64,000 bases of DNA from Candidatus Thiodiazotropha sp. CDECU1 (GTDB lineage Bacteria > Pseudomonadota > Gammaproteobacteria > Chromatiales > Chromatiaceae). The position numbers and the translations under genes are program-made. This document shows, one piece after another, positions 17,494 through 26,273 of this stretch. How positions within the stretch are numbered: the first letter of the stretch is position 1; every line of letters starts with the position of its first letter. The stretch covers positions 558,001-622,000 of the forward strand of contig NZ_OY734020.1 in NCBI RefSeq assembly GCF_963455295.1. Reading direction: 5' to 3'. The notes under the pieces are model-generated. The model saw nothing but the letters and a program-made list of their open reading frames with translations, did not search any database and was not told the origin of the DNA.

Positions 17494-18978
17494 TTGATCA
17501 AATACTGGAATATCAAAGTGACACATTCTCTTGTTCGTAAATACGTTGGTATCTTTGCTGTACTATTTATACCGCCGATCATACTTCTATCGAGTATATC
17601 CATTTGGATGTTTATCAATGAAGTTGATAGCAAGAGAATGCTTGTTAAACAGTCGGAAATGCTGAATCTCTATCAGAGTGAAACCGTATTCGAACATCTG
17701 CTTGAAAGTGCCATTAAAGACCTCATGTTTCTTGCCTCCGTTGAAGATCTTCAACAACTGGTAATACAACCGGAGATAAATAGGAGCGCTGAAAGGGTGG
17801 CACTGATTTTCAAATCAATGCTTGAAGAAAAGCAGCAGTTTGACCAGATCAGATACCTCAATGAAGAGGGTAAAGAAGTGATCAGGGTGAACAATCGATA
17901 CGGTGAGGGGGAAATTGTTCCACCAGAGAAGCTGCAAAACAAGGGTGGGAGGTATTACTTCAAAAACACTATGATGAAGGTACGAGAAGAGATCTTTGTT
18001 TCTCCGATGGACCTAAACATAGAACACGGTAACATCGAGCAGCCCTTCAAGCCGATGGTTAGATTTGCAACACCTATCTTTGACAAAGCAGGTGACAAGC
18101 ATGGAATTGTTATAATCAACTATCTAGCAGAAAAGCTGGTATCTTTACTGGACCAGAAAGACCGCTCATCTTCACATCATTTTATGCTGCTCAATAATGA
18201 AGGATATTGGTTAAAAGGAGAAACGGCAGAAGATGAGTGGGGTTTTATGTTTCCTGAAAAAAAGCAACTTAAGATATCGAATCGCTACCCCGATGCCTGG
18301 AAGCAAATTGCACATGCAAGTTCTGGTCAGTTCACAACAGCTAATGGTTTGTTCAGTTTTTCTACCGTATCACCAGAAAGACTGTCAGGGGGGATAGTCC
18401 ATGAAAAAATAGCGAATAACGATAAAATCGTAGAACAGGGAGTTCAATGGAAACTTGTAAGTTTTATACCAAATAGTGTACTCGAAGTACCTGCCAATAA
18501 ATTAGCCAAACAATATTTTACCGTGAATGCTGTTTTGATACTAATCTGGGGTATTGTGGCGCTGTTATTGAGTCGCGCTAGGATGTACAGGATTGATGCT
18601 CAACGGCAATTACATGAAAAAGAGGAGAGGATCAGTGAAATCGTAAACAGTGCATTTGATGCGATTATTACAATTAATGAACGTGGTATTATAGAAACCT
18701 TCAATCCTGCTGCCTGCAAAATGTTTGGTTACCACGGGGATGAGATAATCGGGCAAAAGGTAAACATGTTGATGACGTCACCGGATCGCGAATACCATGA
18801 TCTTCATATCCTGAACTTTATCGAATCAGGTGTTGGCAGGTTCGTTGGAAAACCGGGCCGCGTCACCGGTATAATGAAAGATGGAATACCCATTAAAATC
18901 GAGATCTGCATAGGTGCGAAACAGATAGCGGACCACTGGTTGTTCACGGCGATTTGTAGACAATATCATGAAGAGTAA
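17494..18978 (+). CDS. Membrane dCache sensor with C-terminal FixL-like PAS domain and no output domain
   Basis: A 494-residue protein. TM1 (about 20-41), a 300-residue extracytoplasmic region resembling a double-Cache ligand-binding domain (YLNEEGKEVIRVN and GGRYYFKNT segments), TM2 (about 342-360), then a PAS domain (about 378-490), after which the protein ends. The PAS closely follows FixL: RGIIETFNPAACKMFGY, HD at His435 (REYHDLHI) and the KPGRVTG segment with Arg456, matching FixL His200 and Arg220 by alignment. Haem binding is therefore possible but not shown. The start is TTG at 17494; GTG at 17518 is an alternative. With no kinase, GGDEF or HAMP domain it must act through a partner, perhaps the upstream kinase. 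Confidence 0.82.
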   Translation: MIKYWNIKVTHSLVRKYVGIFAVLFIPPIILLSSISIWMFINEVDSKRMLVKQSEMLNLYQSETVFEHLLESAIKDLMFLASVEDLQQLVIQPEINRSAERVALIFKSMLEEKQQFDQIRYLNEEGKEVIRVNNRYGEGEIVPPEKLQNKGGRYYFKNTMMKVREEIFVSPMDLNIEHGNIEQPFKPMVRFATPIFDKAGDKHGIVIINYLAEKLVSLLDQKDRSSSHHFMLLNNEGYWLKGETAEDEWGFMFPEKKQLKISNRYPDAWKQIAHASSGQFTTANGLFSFSTVSPERLSGGIVHEKIANNDKIVEQGVQWKLVSFIPNSVLEVPANKLAKQYFTVNAVLILIWGIVALLLSRARMYRIDAQRQLHEKEERISEIVNSAFDAIITINERGIIETFNPAACKMFGYHGDEIIGQKVNMLMTSPDREYHDLHILNFIESGVGRFVGKPGRVTGIMKDGIPIKIEICIGAKQIADHWLFTAICRQYHEE

Positions 18979-19089
18979 GGACTGATAGAGGCACAGCATG
19001 AGCATAGGCTCTGTACGATATATATATTAATAAACGTATTAAACCAGCTTACATTTTGCTTGGTTCATGAATTATACCAGGTACTGGTT

Positions 19090-19911
19090 TTAAATATTTC
19101 TTTTCCTGGCGCGGGCCTTACTTCTTTCATGCAGTAACTTTTTCAGGCGAGCCATTAGCGGTAGATGACTGGCCGGGCAACTTGATGCCAATGCTTGAGG
19201 AGGCTTTGGTACCTCGTCCCAGGAATCAACTATCTGTCCATCAGTCAATTTAATCAGACGACCAGCGGCCCGTTTGACGTCTGGGTCGTGTGAAGAAATT
19301 AGAAATGTTGTACCAAGTCGTTGGTTTAATTCATGCATCAAGTGAATTAAGTGTCTGCCGGTGATGCTGTCAAGATTTGCCGTAGGTTCATCGGCAAGTA
19401 TCAGCTTGGGACTTGAGGCAAGCGCACGGGCAACAGCAACACGTTGTTGTTGGCCGCCGGATAGTTGATCCGGCCGGCGATACCCAAGATGGCCAATTTC
19501 AACTTTATGTAACCAGTGATTAGCAATATCCAAGCTTTCACTGCGGCTCTTACCCTGTAATTGACAGACATAAGCGACGTTTTCTCGAGCGGTAAGCACG
19601 CGAATGAGATTATAGGCCTGAAATACAAAGCCAATATTGCGCAAGCGAAATTGTGTGCGTTGATCTCTGTTCATGTTGAGAATATCCTGCCCTAGAACAG
19701 TAACACTTCCACTATCAGCAGTTTCCAATGCGCCTATGATATTCAGTAGTGTACTCTTGCCTGAACCGGACCGCCCTGCAACAACAGCAAACTCACCGGA
19801 TTTGATATCGAGATTGATGCCATGGAGCGCTGGAAATGGCATTGTTCCTACCCAGTAGCATTTATGCAGGTTATGGGTGCTGATTATTAATGCGTCCTGT
19901 TCGTTTGACAT
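19090..19911 (-). CDS. LolD-like ABC transporter ATPase
   Basis: A 273-residue ATPase of the MacB/LolD/FtsE class. Walker [10 protein letters not shown] (46-54), Q-loop Gln98, signature LSGGQQQR (150-157), Walker B LILADEP (170-176) and the H-loop SSHD. It has a C-terminal extension of about 40 residues ending in a strongly basic KARARKRN, unusual for LolD. It is the last gene of a minus-strand cluster with two FtsX-type permeases and a LolA-like protein, separated from the permeases by 145 bases that contain a terminator-like hairpin. A mechanotransmission-type exporter extracting lipid or lipoprotein from the inner membrane is likely. Confidence 0.92.
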   Translation of the reverse strand: MSNEQDALIISTHNLHKCYWVGTMPFPALHGINLDIKSGEFAVVAGRSGSGKSTLLNIIGALETADSGSVTVLGQDILNMNRDQRTQFRLRNIGFVFQAYNLIRVLTARENVAYVCQLQGKSRSESLDIANHWLHKVEIGHLGYRRPDQLSGGQQQRVAVARALASSPKLILADEPTANLDSITGRHLIHLMHELNQRLGTTFLISSHDPDVKRAAGRLIKLTDGQIVDSWDEVPKPPQALASSCPASHLPLMARLKKLLHERSKARARKRNI

Positions 19912-19981
19912 GAGTTAACTGAGTGTTTTGTGGATAAAAAGTTAAGGAAATGACAAGGTAATTCACACCAATCGGTTCATA

Positions 19982-20004
19982 AAAAACAAGGTAATCTTGT
20001 TTTT
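19982..20004 (-). terminator. Terminator-like hairpin between permease and ATPase genes
   Basis: AAAAACAAG and CTTGTTTTT form a perfect 9-bp stem with a 5-base loop. Read on the minus strand the stem is followed by a run of six T, so it can act as an intrinsic terminator or attenuator inside the operon. It is near-symmetrical and could work on both strands. Confidence 0.6.
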
Positions 20005-20056
20005 AGATTTGTAGTGTTCTTTGGCTGCATGTGCATCGAAATCACGGTATCACAGT

Positions 20057-21307
20057 TTATTGTATGCGTAATGCATTACTGAGTGATAAACGTGTGGCTC
20101 TCCATGCCGGATAGAGGCCTGCAAACAGTGCTGCAATAAGTGTGGCGCCCAGTATTTTTACTGCAGACTCCTGGGTCAACTTTGGATGTATGACTGGATC
20201 CATATAGAAAAACTCAAACGCATTCGTGAAACGTGTCAGGTTTATCCCGGTGTCGGCTAGCGAGTAGACGAAGGCACTACCCGCGATATAACCTAATATC
20301 GCACCAAAAAATATCAGCATGACGGCTTCCAGCAACAGCATGAAGAATACTTGTGATCTCATGGTGCCGATCGCAACGATGACTCCCAGTTCCTTTTGTC
20401 GCTCATGCAGCGATATAAGCATGGTGTTCAGAATCTCAATCAGTACCAGGATGATAACAACCAGCAAGACAATAAAACCATAGGCATCACTAAATTCAAG
20501 CCACTGCTTTACCATGGGGTCCAGTTCCTGCCACTGCATGATTTCATATTTACGCCCGGAAAGCTGTTGTGCAAACAGCCGATACAGGTTGTCGGTATGC
20601 TCATGCCTATCGGCGCGAATGACGATATCAGTGATAGAGTCACCCATCTGTAGCCAGTGTTGCGCACTGTTGAGGGTAATCAGGGCCAGGCTTCTATCAA
20701 TCTGTGGTGCGCCTGTCTCGAGGATTCCACGCAGATAAAAGACCTCTGATACCATCTCACCGTTCAGGCGCTGTACCATCAGGATGACCCTGTCACCGAG
20801 GTCCGCGCCCAAATTTTGCGCGATAGTACGACCAAGTATCAGATCGTGGCTCATACCTGGTCTCAGCCATATACCTTCCGCTACACGCTGATCCATGGAA
20901 GTGACCCATGTCTCCTGTTCGGGATCGGCTGCCATGATCTGTACACCCGCGCTGCTGCCACCCACAGAAGCCAGACCCGAGGTGCGAATGCGCTGGGTCC
21001 AGCCCACAACTTCCGCATAACTCTGCATCAGTCTGGAAATCTGTTCCGGTTCCTTAATCCTGTCATTGAGGTTTTGCGATGCTTCAAAACCCCTGGCGTG
21101 GATCTGTAGATGTCCGGTATAGCTGAGAATGAAATTAGTCTTCATTTGACTCAGCCAGCCATCGTTCAAGGCACTAAGCAGGGTCAGTGTGGCTATACCG
21201 AAGCTCATGGTAAGCAAAGTGATCAGGGTGCGACGTCGATTGCGTACAAGATTGCGCATCGCCAACTGCAGATAGGTGAGTAGACCGAGGTGATGGGATT
21301 CAGCCAT
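20057..21307 (-). CDS. FtsX/MacB-type ABC transporter permease (second)
   Basis: A 416-residue inner-membrane permease. TM1 lies near residues 25-45 after the basic RNLVRNRRRTLIT, then a periplasmic MacB-type core domain (about 50-270) and three C-terminal helices (about 280-405), ending in GLYPAWRATRLSLSNALR, which is typical of LolC/LolE permeases. It overlaps the first permease gene by 8 bases and shares its architecture, so the two form a heterodimer comparable to LolC/LolE. The segment IMAADPEQETWVTS in the periplasmic domain is family-typical. Confidence 0.92.
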   Translation of the reverse strand: MAESHHLGLLTYLQLAMRNLVRNRRRTLITLLTMSFGIATLTLLSALNDGWLSQMKTNFILSYTGHLQIHARGFEASQNLNDRIKEPEQISRLMQSYAEVVGWTQRIRTSGLASVGGSSAGVQIMAADPEQETWVTSMDQRVAEGIWLRPGMSHDLILGRTIAQNLGADLGDRVILMVQRLNGEMVSEVFYLRGILETGAPQIDRSLALITLNSAQHWLQMGDSITDIVIRADRHEHTDNLYRLFAQQLSGRKYEIMQWQELDPMVKQWLEFSDAYGFIVLLVVIILVLIEILNTMLISLHERQKELGVIVAIGTMRSQVFFMLLLEAVMLIFFGAILGYIAGSAFVYSLADTGINLTRFTNAFEFFYMDPVIHPKLTQESAVKILGATLIAALFAGLYPAWRATRLSLSNALRIQ

Positions 21308-22544
21308 TTCTTATCGCTTCGACAGGTTGCAGCAGACTGGCGCGCCAGGCAGGGTAGATTCCAGCCAGCATCGAGGCGAGAAGAATCACGCCACTGGTGA
21401 TGCCCAGGTGATCGAGTTTGAGCTGGGGATAGATCAACGGGTCGACGTAGAATCGAGAAGTGGATCCGAGCAGAATCGAAAGATCGATACCATAGAGTCC
21501 AGTGAACAATACGACGGCATACCCCAGAAGAATGCCGAATATTATACCGACTAAACCTATCACTATGGCCTCAATCAGGAGTATACCGGCTATTTGATAG
21601 CCGGTGGTTCCGATCGCCATTAACACGCCGAACTCCCTGGTCCTCTCCAGCATTGAAATTAGCATGGTGTTGAGCTCCCCGGCGAGAACGATAAATAGCA
21701 CCACCCCGAGAAAAAGGTATAGAAAGCCATTATGCAGCGTCACCCACTCCTTCATAACAGGAAACATGGTATACCAAGGCATAACTTCAAGGGTGTCGTC
21801 CTGGAGGGCCTGTTCCAGTTCGGATACCAGTGAGGGAATCCGTTTTTCATCACTGTTTATGACAACGGTAGTTATCCTGTCGGTTAAATCCACCATCTCC
21901 TGCAGCGTTGCAAGGCTGGTGATCGCCATGCCCTTGTCCAATCCCATTTCCCCGCTAGTGATGATGCCTATCAAGGTAAGAGACTCTGCAACCATGGCGC
22001 CATAGCGGTCGTAACCGATGATGATCACCTCATCGCCAAGCTTGACTTGCAGGTTGGTGGCGGTGGTGGCGCCCAGAATCAGCACATACTCATCTTCGGG
22101 TGCCAGGAAACGGCCGATGCCAATCCGTTTTGAGATTTCGGTAACCCGTCCCTCATGCAAAGGATCCATGCCGATCAACATCACGCCCTGGGTAGTGGCG
22201 TCCGATGCGGCAAGACCGAAGCTCTCAAGACGCATGCTGTATTGAGATACACCTGCCTGTTGCAAAGCATCGATGACTCTTTGCGGATTGGTGATTGCCT
22301 TTGACAGTTCAGGATGTTGAAAAAACCCCTCATGGTGGATCTGGATGGAGCCAACAATGGCTTTTTGAAAGTTACCGAGCATATTGCGATGCAGCCCATC
22401 ATTGAATCCCCATAGAAAGATCAGTGAGGCCAGGCCTACCGCAATGGCTCCGACGGTCAAGAAGGTACGGCGTCGATGTACGAGCAGATTTCTCAATGCC
22501 ACAGTCAGGATAGTATGAATGACTGTTGAGCTCGGTTGGTTCAT
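21300..22544 (-). CDS. FtsX/MacB-type ABC transporter permease (first)
   Basis: A 414-residue permease. TM1 is near residues 30-47 after LLVHRRRTFLTVG, followed by a periplasmic core domain and three C-terminal helices with ending LAGIYPAWRASLLQPVEAIR. It follows the LolA-like gene after an 82-base gap and overlaps the second permease. The pair plus ATPase resembles LolCDE in layout, but true LolC/LolE are usually encoded elsewhere and lack a dedicated LolA-like partner, so a specialised exporter is more likely than the essential lipoprotein exporter. Confidence 0.92.
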   Translation of the reverse strand: MNQPSSTVIHTILTVALRNLLVHRRRTFLTVGAIAVGLASLIFLWGFNDGLHRNMLGNFQKAIVGSIQIHHEGFFQHPELSKAITNPQRVIDALQQAGVSQYSMRLESFGLAASDATTQGVMLIGMDPLHEGRVTEISKRIGIGRFLAPEDEYVLILGATTATNLQVKLGDEVIIIGYDRYGAMVAESLTLIGIITSGEMGLDKGMAITSLATLQEMVDLTDRITTVVINSDEKRIPSLVSELEQALQDDTLEVMPWYTMFPVMKEWVTLHNGFLYLFLGVVLFIVLAGELNTMLISMLERTREFGVLMAIGTTGYQIAGILLIEAIVIGLVGIIFGILLGYAVVLFTGLYGIDLSILLGSTSRFYVDPLIYPQLKLDHLGITSGVILLASMLAGIYPAWRASLLQPVEAIRNG

Positions 22545-22626
22545 CTGCTTCCCGGGAAGTTACAAAAGTAAACCGTATACTCAAGGATAAAACATTTTCC
22601 TTTTATACAGTAACTGCAATTTAGGG

Positions 22627-23373
22627 TTATTTTCCCTTGGCAGGATCAAATATATCGTCTGCCAGTGGGACATTGAATTGGATTGACCTCAAGCTGATGA
22701 CAGTGCTTTTACCCGATTGGTCAAGGGGGGTCATGGTCCAACGGGTTGGAATGAGACGTCCTCCCATCTCCTTGATCTGATCAAAGGTCATGCGTCGGTT
22801 TGCCCTTTTTTCACATTGATATTCCATTACCAGTGGGATTCCATCGGCACGAATGCGCTGCAGCAATCGTTTCCAGGTTACCTTGGCTGTTGCAGAGGGT
22901 GTTGATTCGATGGTCATAACCGCTTGTCCATCAACTTCTTCACGCTGAACGATACGGTGACTGTACTGATTGATGAGCGAATCTGTCTCCAACAGGTCTT
23001 GGTTATTGAAGTCAGAACCCATCCAGGGATCCTGCATCATTGCCGGTGAGATATTGATCTGTCTGCGAAGCTTGGGCAGATACATGGAGAGGATATTGTT
23101 GACCTTCAGGTAGATGGTGCCCTTGGTCTTGCGGGGCGAGAGTATTTCCATGCGAAAGCGGTTATTTTTTATATCATCGTGACTGCGAAATGACATATTA
23201 CGCTGCCAGTCAGGTCGAATGATATCAACCTGATACTCAGCGACGGTACCGCTGGAGCGCATCAGCGCTTCGGTCTTTCTCAGCAGATCGACAGCTTCCT
23301 GCTCGGTTTCATCCGCCATGCTCCCGCTGCTGCAGATGATCAAGATCCAGAAAGCCTGAATTAATCCTTTCAT
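22627..23373 (-). CDS. LolA-like outer membrane lipoprotein-sorting family protein, ABC-linked
   Basis: A 248-residue periplasmic protein with signal peptide (residues 1-20, ending SSGSMA before DETEQ). The YLPKLRRQINISPAM segment followed by PWMGSDFNNQDLLE is the LolA_like signature, in the same place as in the RND-linked paralogue at 6929. It is first in the minus-strand cluster ahead of two permeases and an ATPase, which would deliver cargo to it at the outer face of the inner membrane. No outer-membrane partner gene is adjacent. Cargo is unknown. Confidence 0.87.
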   Translation of the reverse strand: MKGLIQAFWILIICSSGSMADETEQEAVDLLRKTEALMRSSGTVAEYQVDIIRPDWQRNMSFRSHDDIKNNRFRMEILSPRKTKGTIYLKVNNILSMYLPKLRRQINISPAMMQDPWMGSDFNNQDLLETDSLINQYSHRIVQREEVDGQAVMTIESTPSATAKVTWKRLLQRIRADGIPLVMEYQCEKRANRRMTFDQIKEMGGRLIPTRWTMTPLDQSGKSTVISLRSIQFNVPLADDIFDPAKGK

Positions 23374-23640
23374 GAAAAAAACGCACTCCCGAAGTCGGAT
23401 ATTTAGATAGTTAGATTATAAGCACTTGTTAATATATTGCCAGTCAAACCCCAGCAAGCTTTAACCATACCGAATCCCTCAACTGCTGAATGGGTGTCTT
23501 AACTCTTTGTAAAGAAAGAATATTACATGAGTCATCCATGCTCCGCGTGGATCCATCGGATTTGTAAAATCCTGTTTCAACGAACCATGGATAGGGTGGC
23601 AGGTGTTTGGAGTATCGACTGGTGGCAGATGAACGGGGAT

Positions 23641-24225
23641 TTAACGACTGCCGTGCAATCGATTCATCACCTTCTGCAACTCCCCTTTTACGATCTCGTC
23701 GAGACAGTCAATGGCCTCCTCGATGGCGCTGTCGATCGCCTCGCGATCACTTTTTGAGGGGCGTCCCAAGACATAATTCACAACCAGATTGCGGTCATTT
23801 GGGTGGTCTATACCGATGCGCAGGCGATGGAAGTCCCTGCTGCCCAGGGCGCTCATGATGTCCCTCAAGCCGTTGTGACCAGCATGACCGCCGCCGGTTT
23901 TGAGGCGTACCTGACCCGGTTCCAGGTCAAGTTCATCATGTACCACCAGGATTTCGTCCGGAGCAATGCGGAAATAGTTGGCCAGACTGGATACCGCCTG
24001 ACCACTTCTGTTCATATAGGTTTTCGGCTTTAAGAGGCGTATCTCTTCGCCGGCGATAATCGATTTACATACCAGCCCATGGTGGCGAGACTCGTTGCGA
24101 AAGGGTTGGTGCAGCTGTTGAGCCAGTCTGTCCACAAACCAGAATCCTGCGTTGTGGCGGGTCTCTTCATGCTCCGGCCTGGGATTCCCCAGGCCGACGA
24201 TGAGTTTGATGGGGTGGTGTACCAC
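23641..24225 (-). CDS. pth: Peptidyl-tRNA hydrolase
   Basis: A 194-residue enzyme that frees tRNA from prematurely dropped peptidyl-tRNA. It has GLGNPRPEHEETRHNAGFWF with catalytic His24, KTYMNRSGQ and the LVVHDELDLEPGQ segment carrying the conserved Asp. The start is GTG. It follows rplY after 98 bases. In many gammaproteobacteria the next gene is ychF, but here the region downstream (23374-23640) holds no convincing gene. Confidence 0.96.
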   Translation of the reverse strand: MVHHPIKLIVGLGNPRPEHEETRHNAGFWFVDRLAQQLHQPFRNESRHHGLVCKSIIAGEEIRLLKPKTYMNRSGQAVSSLANYFRIAPDEILVVHDELDLEPGQVRLKTGGGHAGHNGLRDIMSALGSRDFHRLRIGIDHPNDRNLVVNYVLGRPSKSDREAIDSAIEEAIDCLDEIVKGELQKVMNRLHGSR

Positions 24226-24323
24226 TATAGACTCGCTTGCCCGGTCCTTTGCTCAAACCCGGCAGGATAGGCTGCCAGCAGTGAAGGGCAAGGGGGCTAA
24301 AACCAACCCCCCTGGGATTCAAA

Positions 24324-24962
24324 CTACTCCTCGGGTTCCTCGCCAGGTTCCTCGGGCCCTTCTTCCTCTTCAGTCGGTTCGACTTCGGTGGTGTGGGCAG
24401 TGTGAATGGTGACAACGATCGGATCCTCGTTACCTTCGTGGGTGATCAAAGTGACACCGTCGGGAAGGGTCACTTCCGAGGCATGCAGGATAGCGCCCAT
24501 CTCCAGGTTTGCCATATCGATCTCGATGAACTCGGGCAGATCCTTCGGCAGACAGGTGATCTCCATGTCACTCATGACGTGACTAGCCTGGCCGCCAGAT
24601 TTGATGCCGGGGGAGATCGATTCGTTGATAAAGTGGAGCGGGATATGCAGGCGGATCTTTTCATCAGCTTGTACACGTTGAAAGTCAACATGCAGCAGAA
24701 AAGGTTTGGCAGGGTGGCGCTGCAGATCCTTGAGCACCACGGTCTCCTTCTTTTTGCCCAGTTTCAAGCTTAAAAGGTTGGCATAGAACCCCTCATTCTC
24801 CAGCGAATGAACCAGTTCGTTATGCGGTACACTGATCATTGTCGGCTCCTTATGGGCGCCATAAACGATTCCTGGTACCAGGCCGGTACGACGCAGGCGG
24901 CGGCTCGCACCTTTCCCTGAGTCGTTCCGTGGTTGAGCATTAATTTCAAAATTGGCAGACAT
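24324..24962 (-). CDS. rplY: 50S ribosomal protein L25/general stress protein Ctc
   Basis: A 212-residue long (TL5/CTC) form of L25, which binds the 5S rRNA. The 5S-binding domain begins MSANFEINAQPRNDSGKGASRRLRR, and I chose this ATG (24962) because the frame further upstream encodes an unrelated sequence without a ribosome-binding site. The C-terminal CTC domain ends in a highly acidic, proline-rich tail (EPTEEEEGPEEPGEEPEE). It lies between prs and pth, as is standard in the class. Confidence 0.96.
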   Translation of the reverse strand: MSANFEINAQPRNDSGKGASRRLRRTGLVPGIVYGAHKEPTMISVPHNELVHSLENEGFYANLLSLKLGKKKETVVLKDLQRHPAKPFLLHVDFQRVQADEKIRLHIPLHFINESISPGIKSGGQASHVMSDMEITCLPKDLPEFIEIDMANLEMGAILHASEVTLPDGVTLITHEGNEDPIVVTIHTAHTTEVEPTEEEEGPEEPGEEPEE

Positions 24963-25203
24963 GGCAGTCTCCGTATCTGTTAGGTTACTTGAACATGGAT
25001 GCGCCGTTTCGCGACCAAATAGGCACACACTCGCTGAATCACAGCGGACGCGCGATTCTACCAGGATTGGTTAATTTTTCCAGCCCCAATGCTGAAACCT
25101 GTCAATTGCTATCCGGTTTGCGACTGCTGAGATTCCAGGGCCGGATAGCGGGCTCGCCCGGTGTGGGTCATAGACTCAAGCCTGGCCAGGTGAGCGGAGC
25201 AGA

Positions 25204-26157
25204 TCAGTCGATGAAGAGCGAGCTGACGGACTCCTCGTTGGAGATGCGCCGCATGGTCTCCGCAAGCAGTTCAGCAATACTTACCTGACGTATTGGCGTG
25301 CACAGCTTAGCCGCATCGGAGAGGGGGATGGTATTGGTTACCACCAGCTCATCGAGTTGGGAATTGCTGAGATTGGCAACGGCAGGTCCGGAGAGTACAG
25401 GGTGCGTGCAGTAGGCTACAACCTTGGCAGCACCATGCTCTTTCAGGGCAGTGGCAGCCTGACAGAGGGTGCCCGCGGTATCGACCAGGTCATCGATAAG
25501 AATACAACTGCGTCCTTCCACATTGCCGATGATATTCATCACCTTGGCTTCATTGGGTCTGGGACGACGTTTGTCGATGATGGCCAGTTCCGCATCGTCG
25601 AGTCGTTTCGCCAATGCGCGTGCTCTCACCACACCCCCCACATCGGGGGAGACGACCACAATATCCGGATGTTTCTGACGCCATACGTCACCAAGTAAAA
25701 TCGGCGATGCATAGACATTGTCAACCGGTATATCGAAGAAGCCCTGGATCTGATCGGCATGCAGGTCCACGGTCAAGACCCGGTCAGCGCCTGCGGCGCC
25801 TATCATTTTGGCTGCCAGTCGGGCAGTGATCGGCACTCGCGCGGAGCGGGGGCGCCGATCCTGTCGTGCATAACCGAAGTAGGGGATCACCGCGGTGATG
25901 CGCTTGGCCGATGACCAGCGCATGGCATCGATCATGACCAGCAGCTCCATCAGATTCTCATTGGTGGGCGCAGAGGTGGGCTGAACGATAAACACATCAC
26001 GGCCACGGACATTTTCATGGATCTCAGCCATGACTTCACCGTCGCTGAAGCGACCAACCTGCATTTTTCCGAGCGGCAGGCTGAGGTGATCTACGATTTC
26101 ATCGCTCAGTTCAGGATTGGCATTCCCGGAGAAGACCATCATGGCGGTGGCGGACAT
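25204..26157 (-). CDS. prs: Ribose-phosphate pyrophosphokinase
   Basis: A 317-residue PRPP synthetase supplying purine, pyrimidine, His, Trp and NAD synthesis. It has the ATP-binding FGYARQDRR segment, [17 protein letters not shown] and the PRPP loop [14 protein letters not shown]. The start is set at ATG 26157 ([11 protein letters not shown]), preceded by GGGGA at 8 bases. An in-frame TTG seven codons earlier is unlikely. It sits downstream of tRNA-Gln and ispE. Confidence 0.96.
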   Translation of the reverse strand: MSATAMMVFSGNANPELSDEIVDHLSLPLGKMQVGRFSDGEVMAEIHENVRGRDVFIVQPTSAPTNENLMELLVMIDAMRWSSAKRITAVIPYFGYARQDRRPRSARVPITARLAAKMIGAAGADRVLTVDLHADQIQGFFDIPVDNVYASPILLGDVWRQKHPDIVVVSPDVGGVVRARALAKRLDDAELAIIDKRRPRPNEAKVMNIIGNVEGRSCILIDDLVDTAGTLCQAATALKEHGAAKVVAYCTHPVLSGPAVANLSNSQLDELVVTNTIPLSDAAKLCTPIRQVSIAELLAETMRRISNEESVSSLFID

Positions 26158-26197
26158 GGTTTTGATCCCCTTTGTCAAACAGTGTTTAGCAATGAAT

Positions 26198-26272
26198 TGG
26201 CTGGGGCGGCAGGATTCGAACCTACGAATGCTGGGATCAAAACCCAGTGCCTTACCGCTTGGCGACGCCCCA
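26198..26272 (-). tRNA. tRNA-Gln(TTG)
   Basis: 75 bases including encoded CCA. Acceptor TGGGGCG/CGCCCCA with discriminator G, anticodon stem CTGGG/CCCAG around loop TTTTGAT (anticodon TTG), and T-arm with GGTTCGAATCC. It lies between ispE and prs, the usual gammaproteobacterial place. Confidence 0.97.
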
Positions 26273-26273
26273 A

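Noticed and set aside
19076-19088. Short ACCAG-gta-CTGGT hairpin as terminator between the convergent sensor and ATPase genes
   Set aside because: The stem is only 5 bp and the T-tract (TTT) is too short on either strand to support a terminator call.
23527-23757. Small plus-strand frame downstream of pth
   Set aside because: It overlaps the pth 3' end antisense, lacks a ribosome-binding site and shows no conserved features.
24963-25028. N-terminal extension of L25
   Set aside because: The extra 22 residues have no homology to L25 and the internal ATG at 24962 gives the normal family start.
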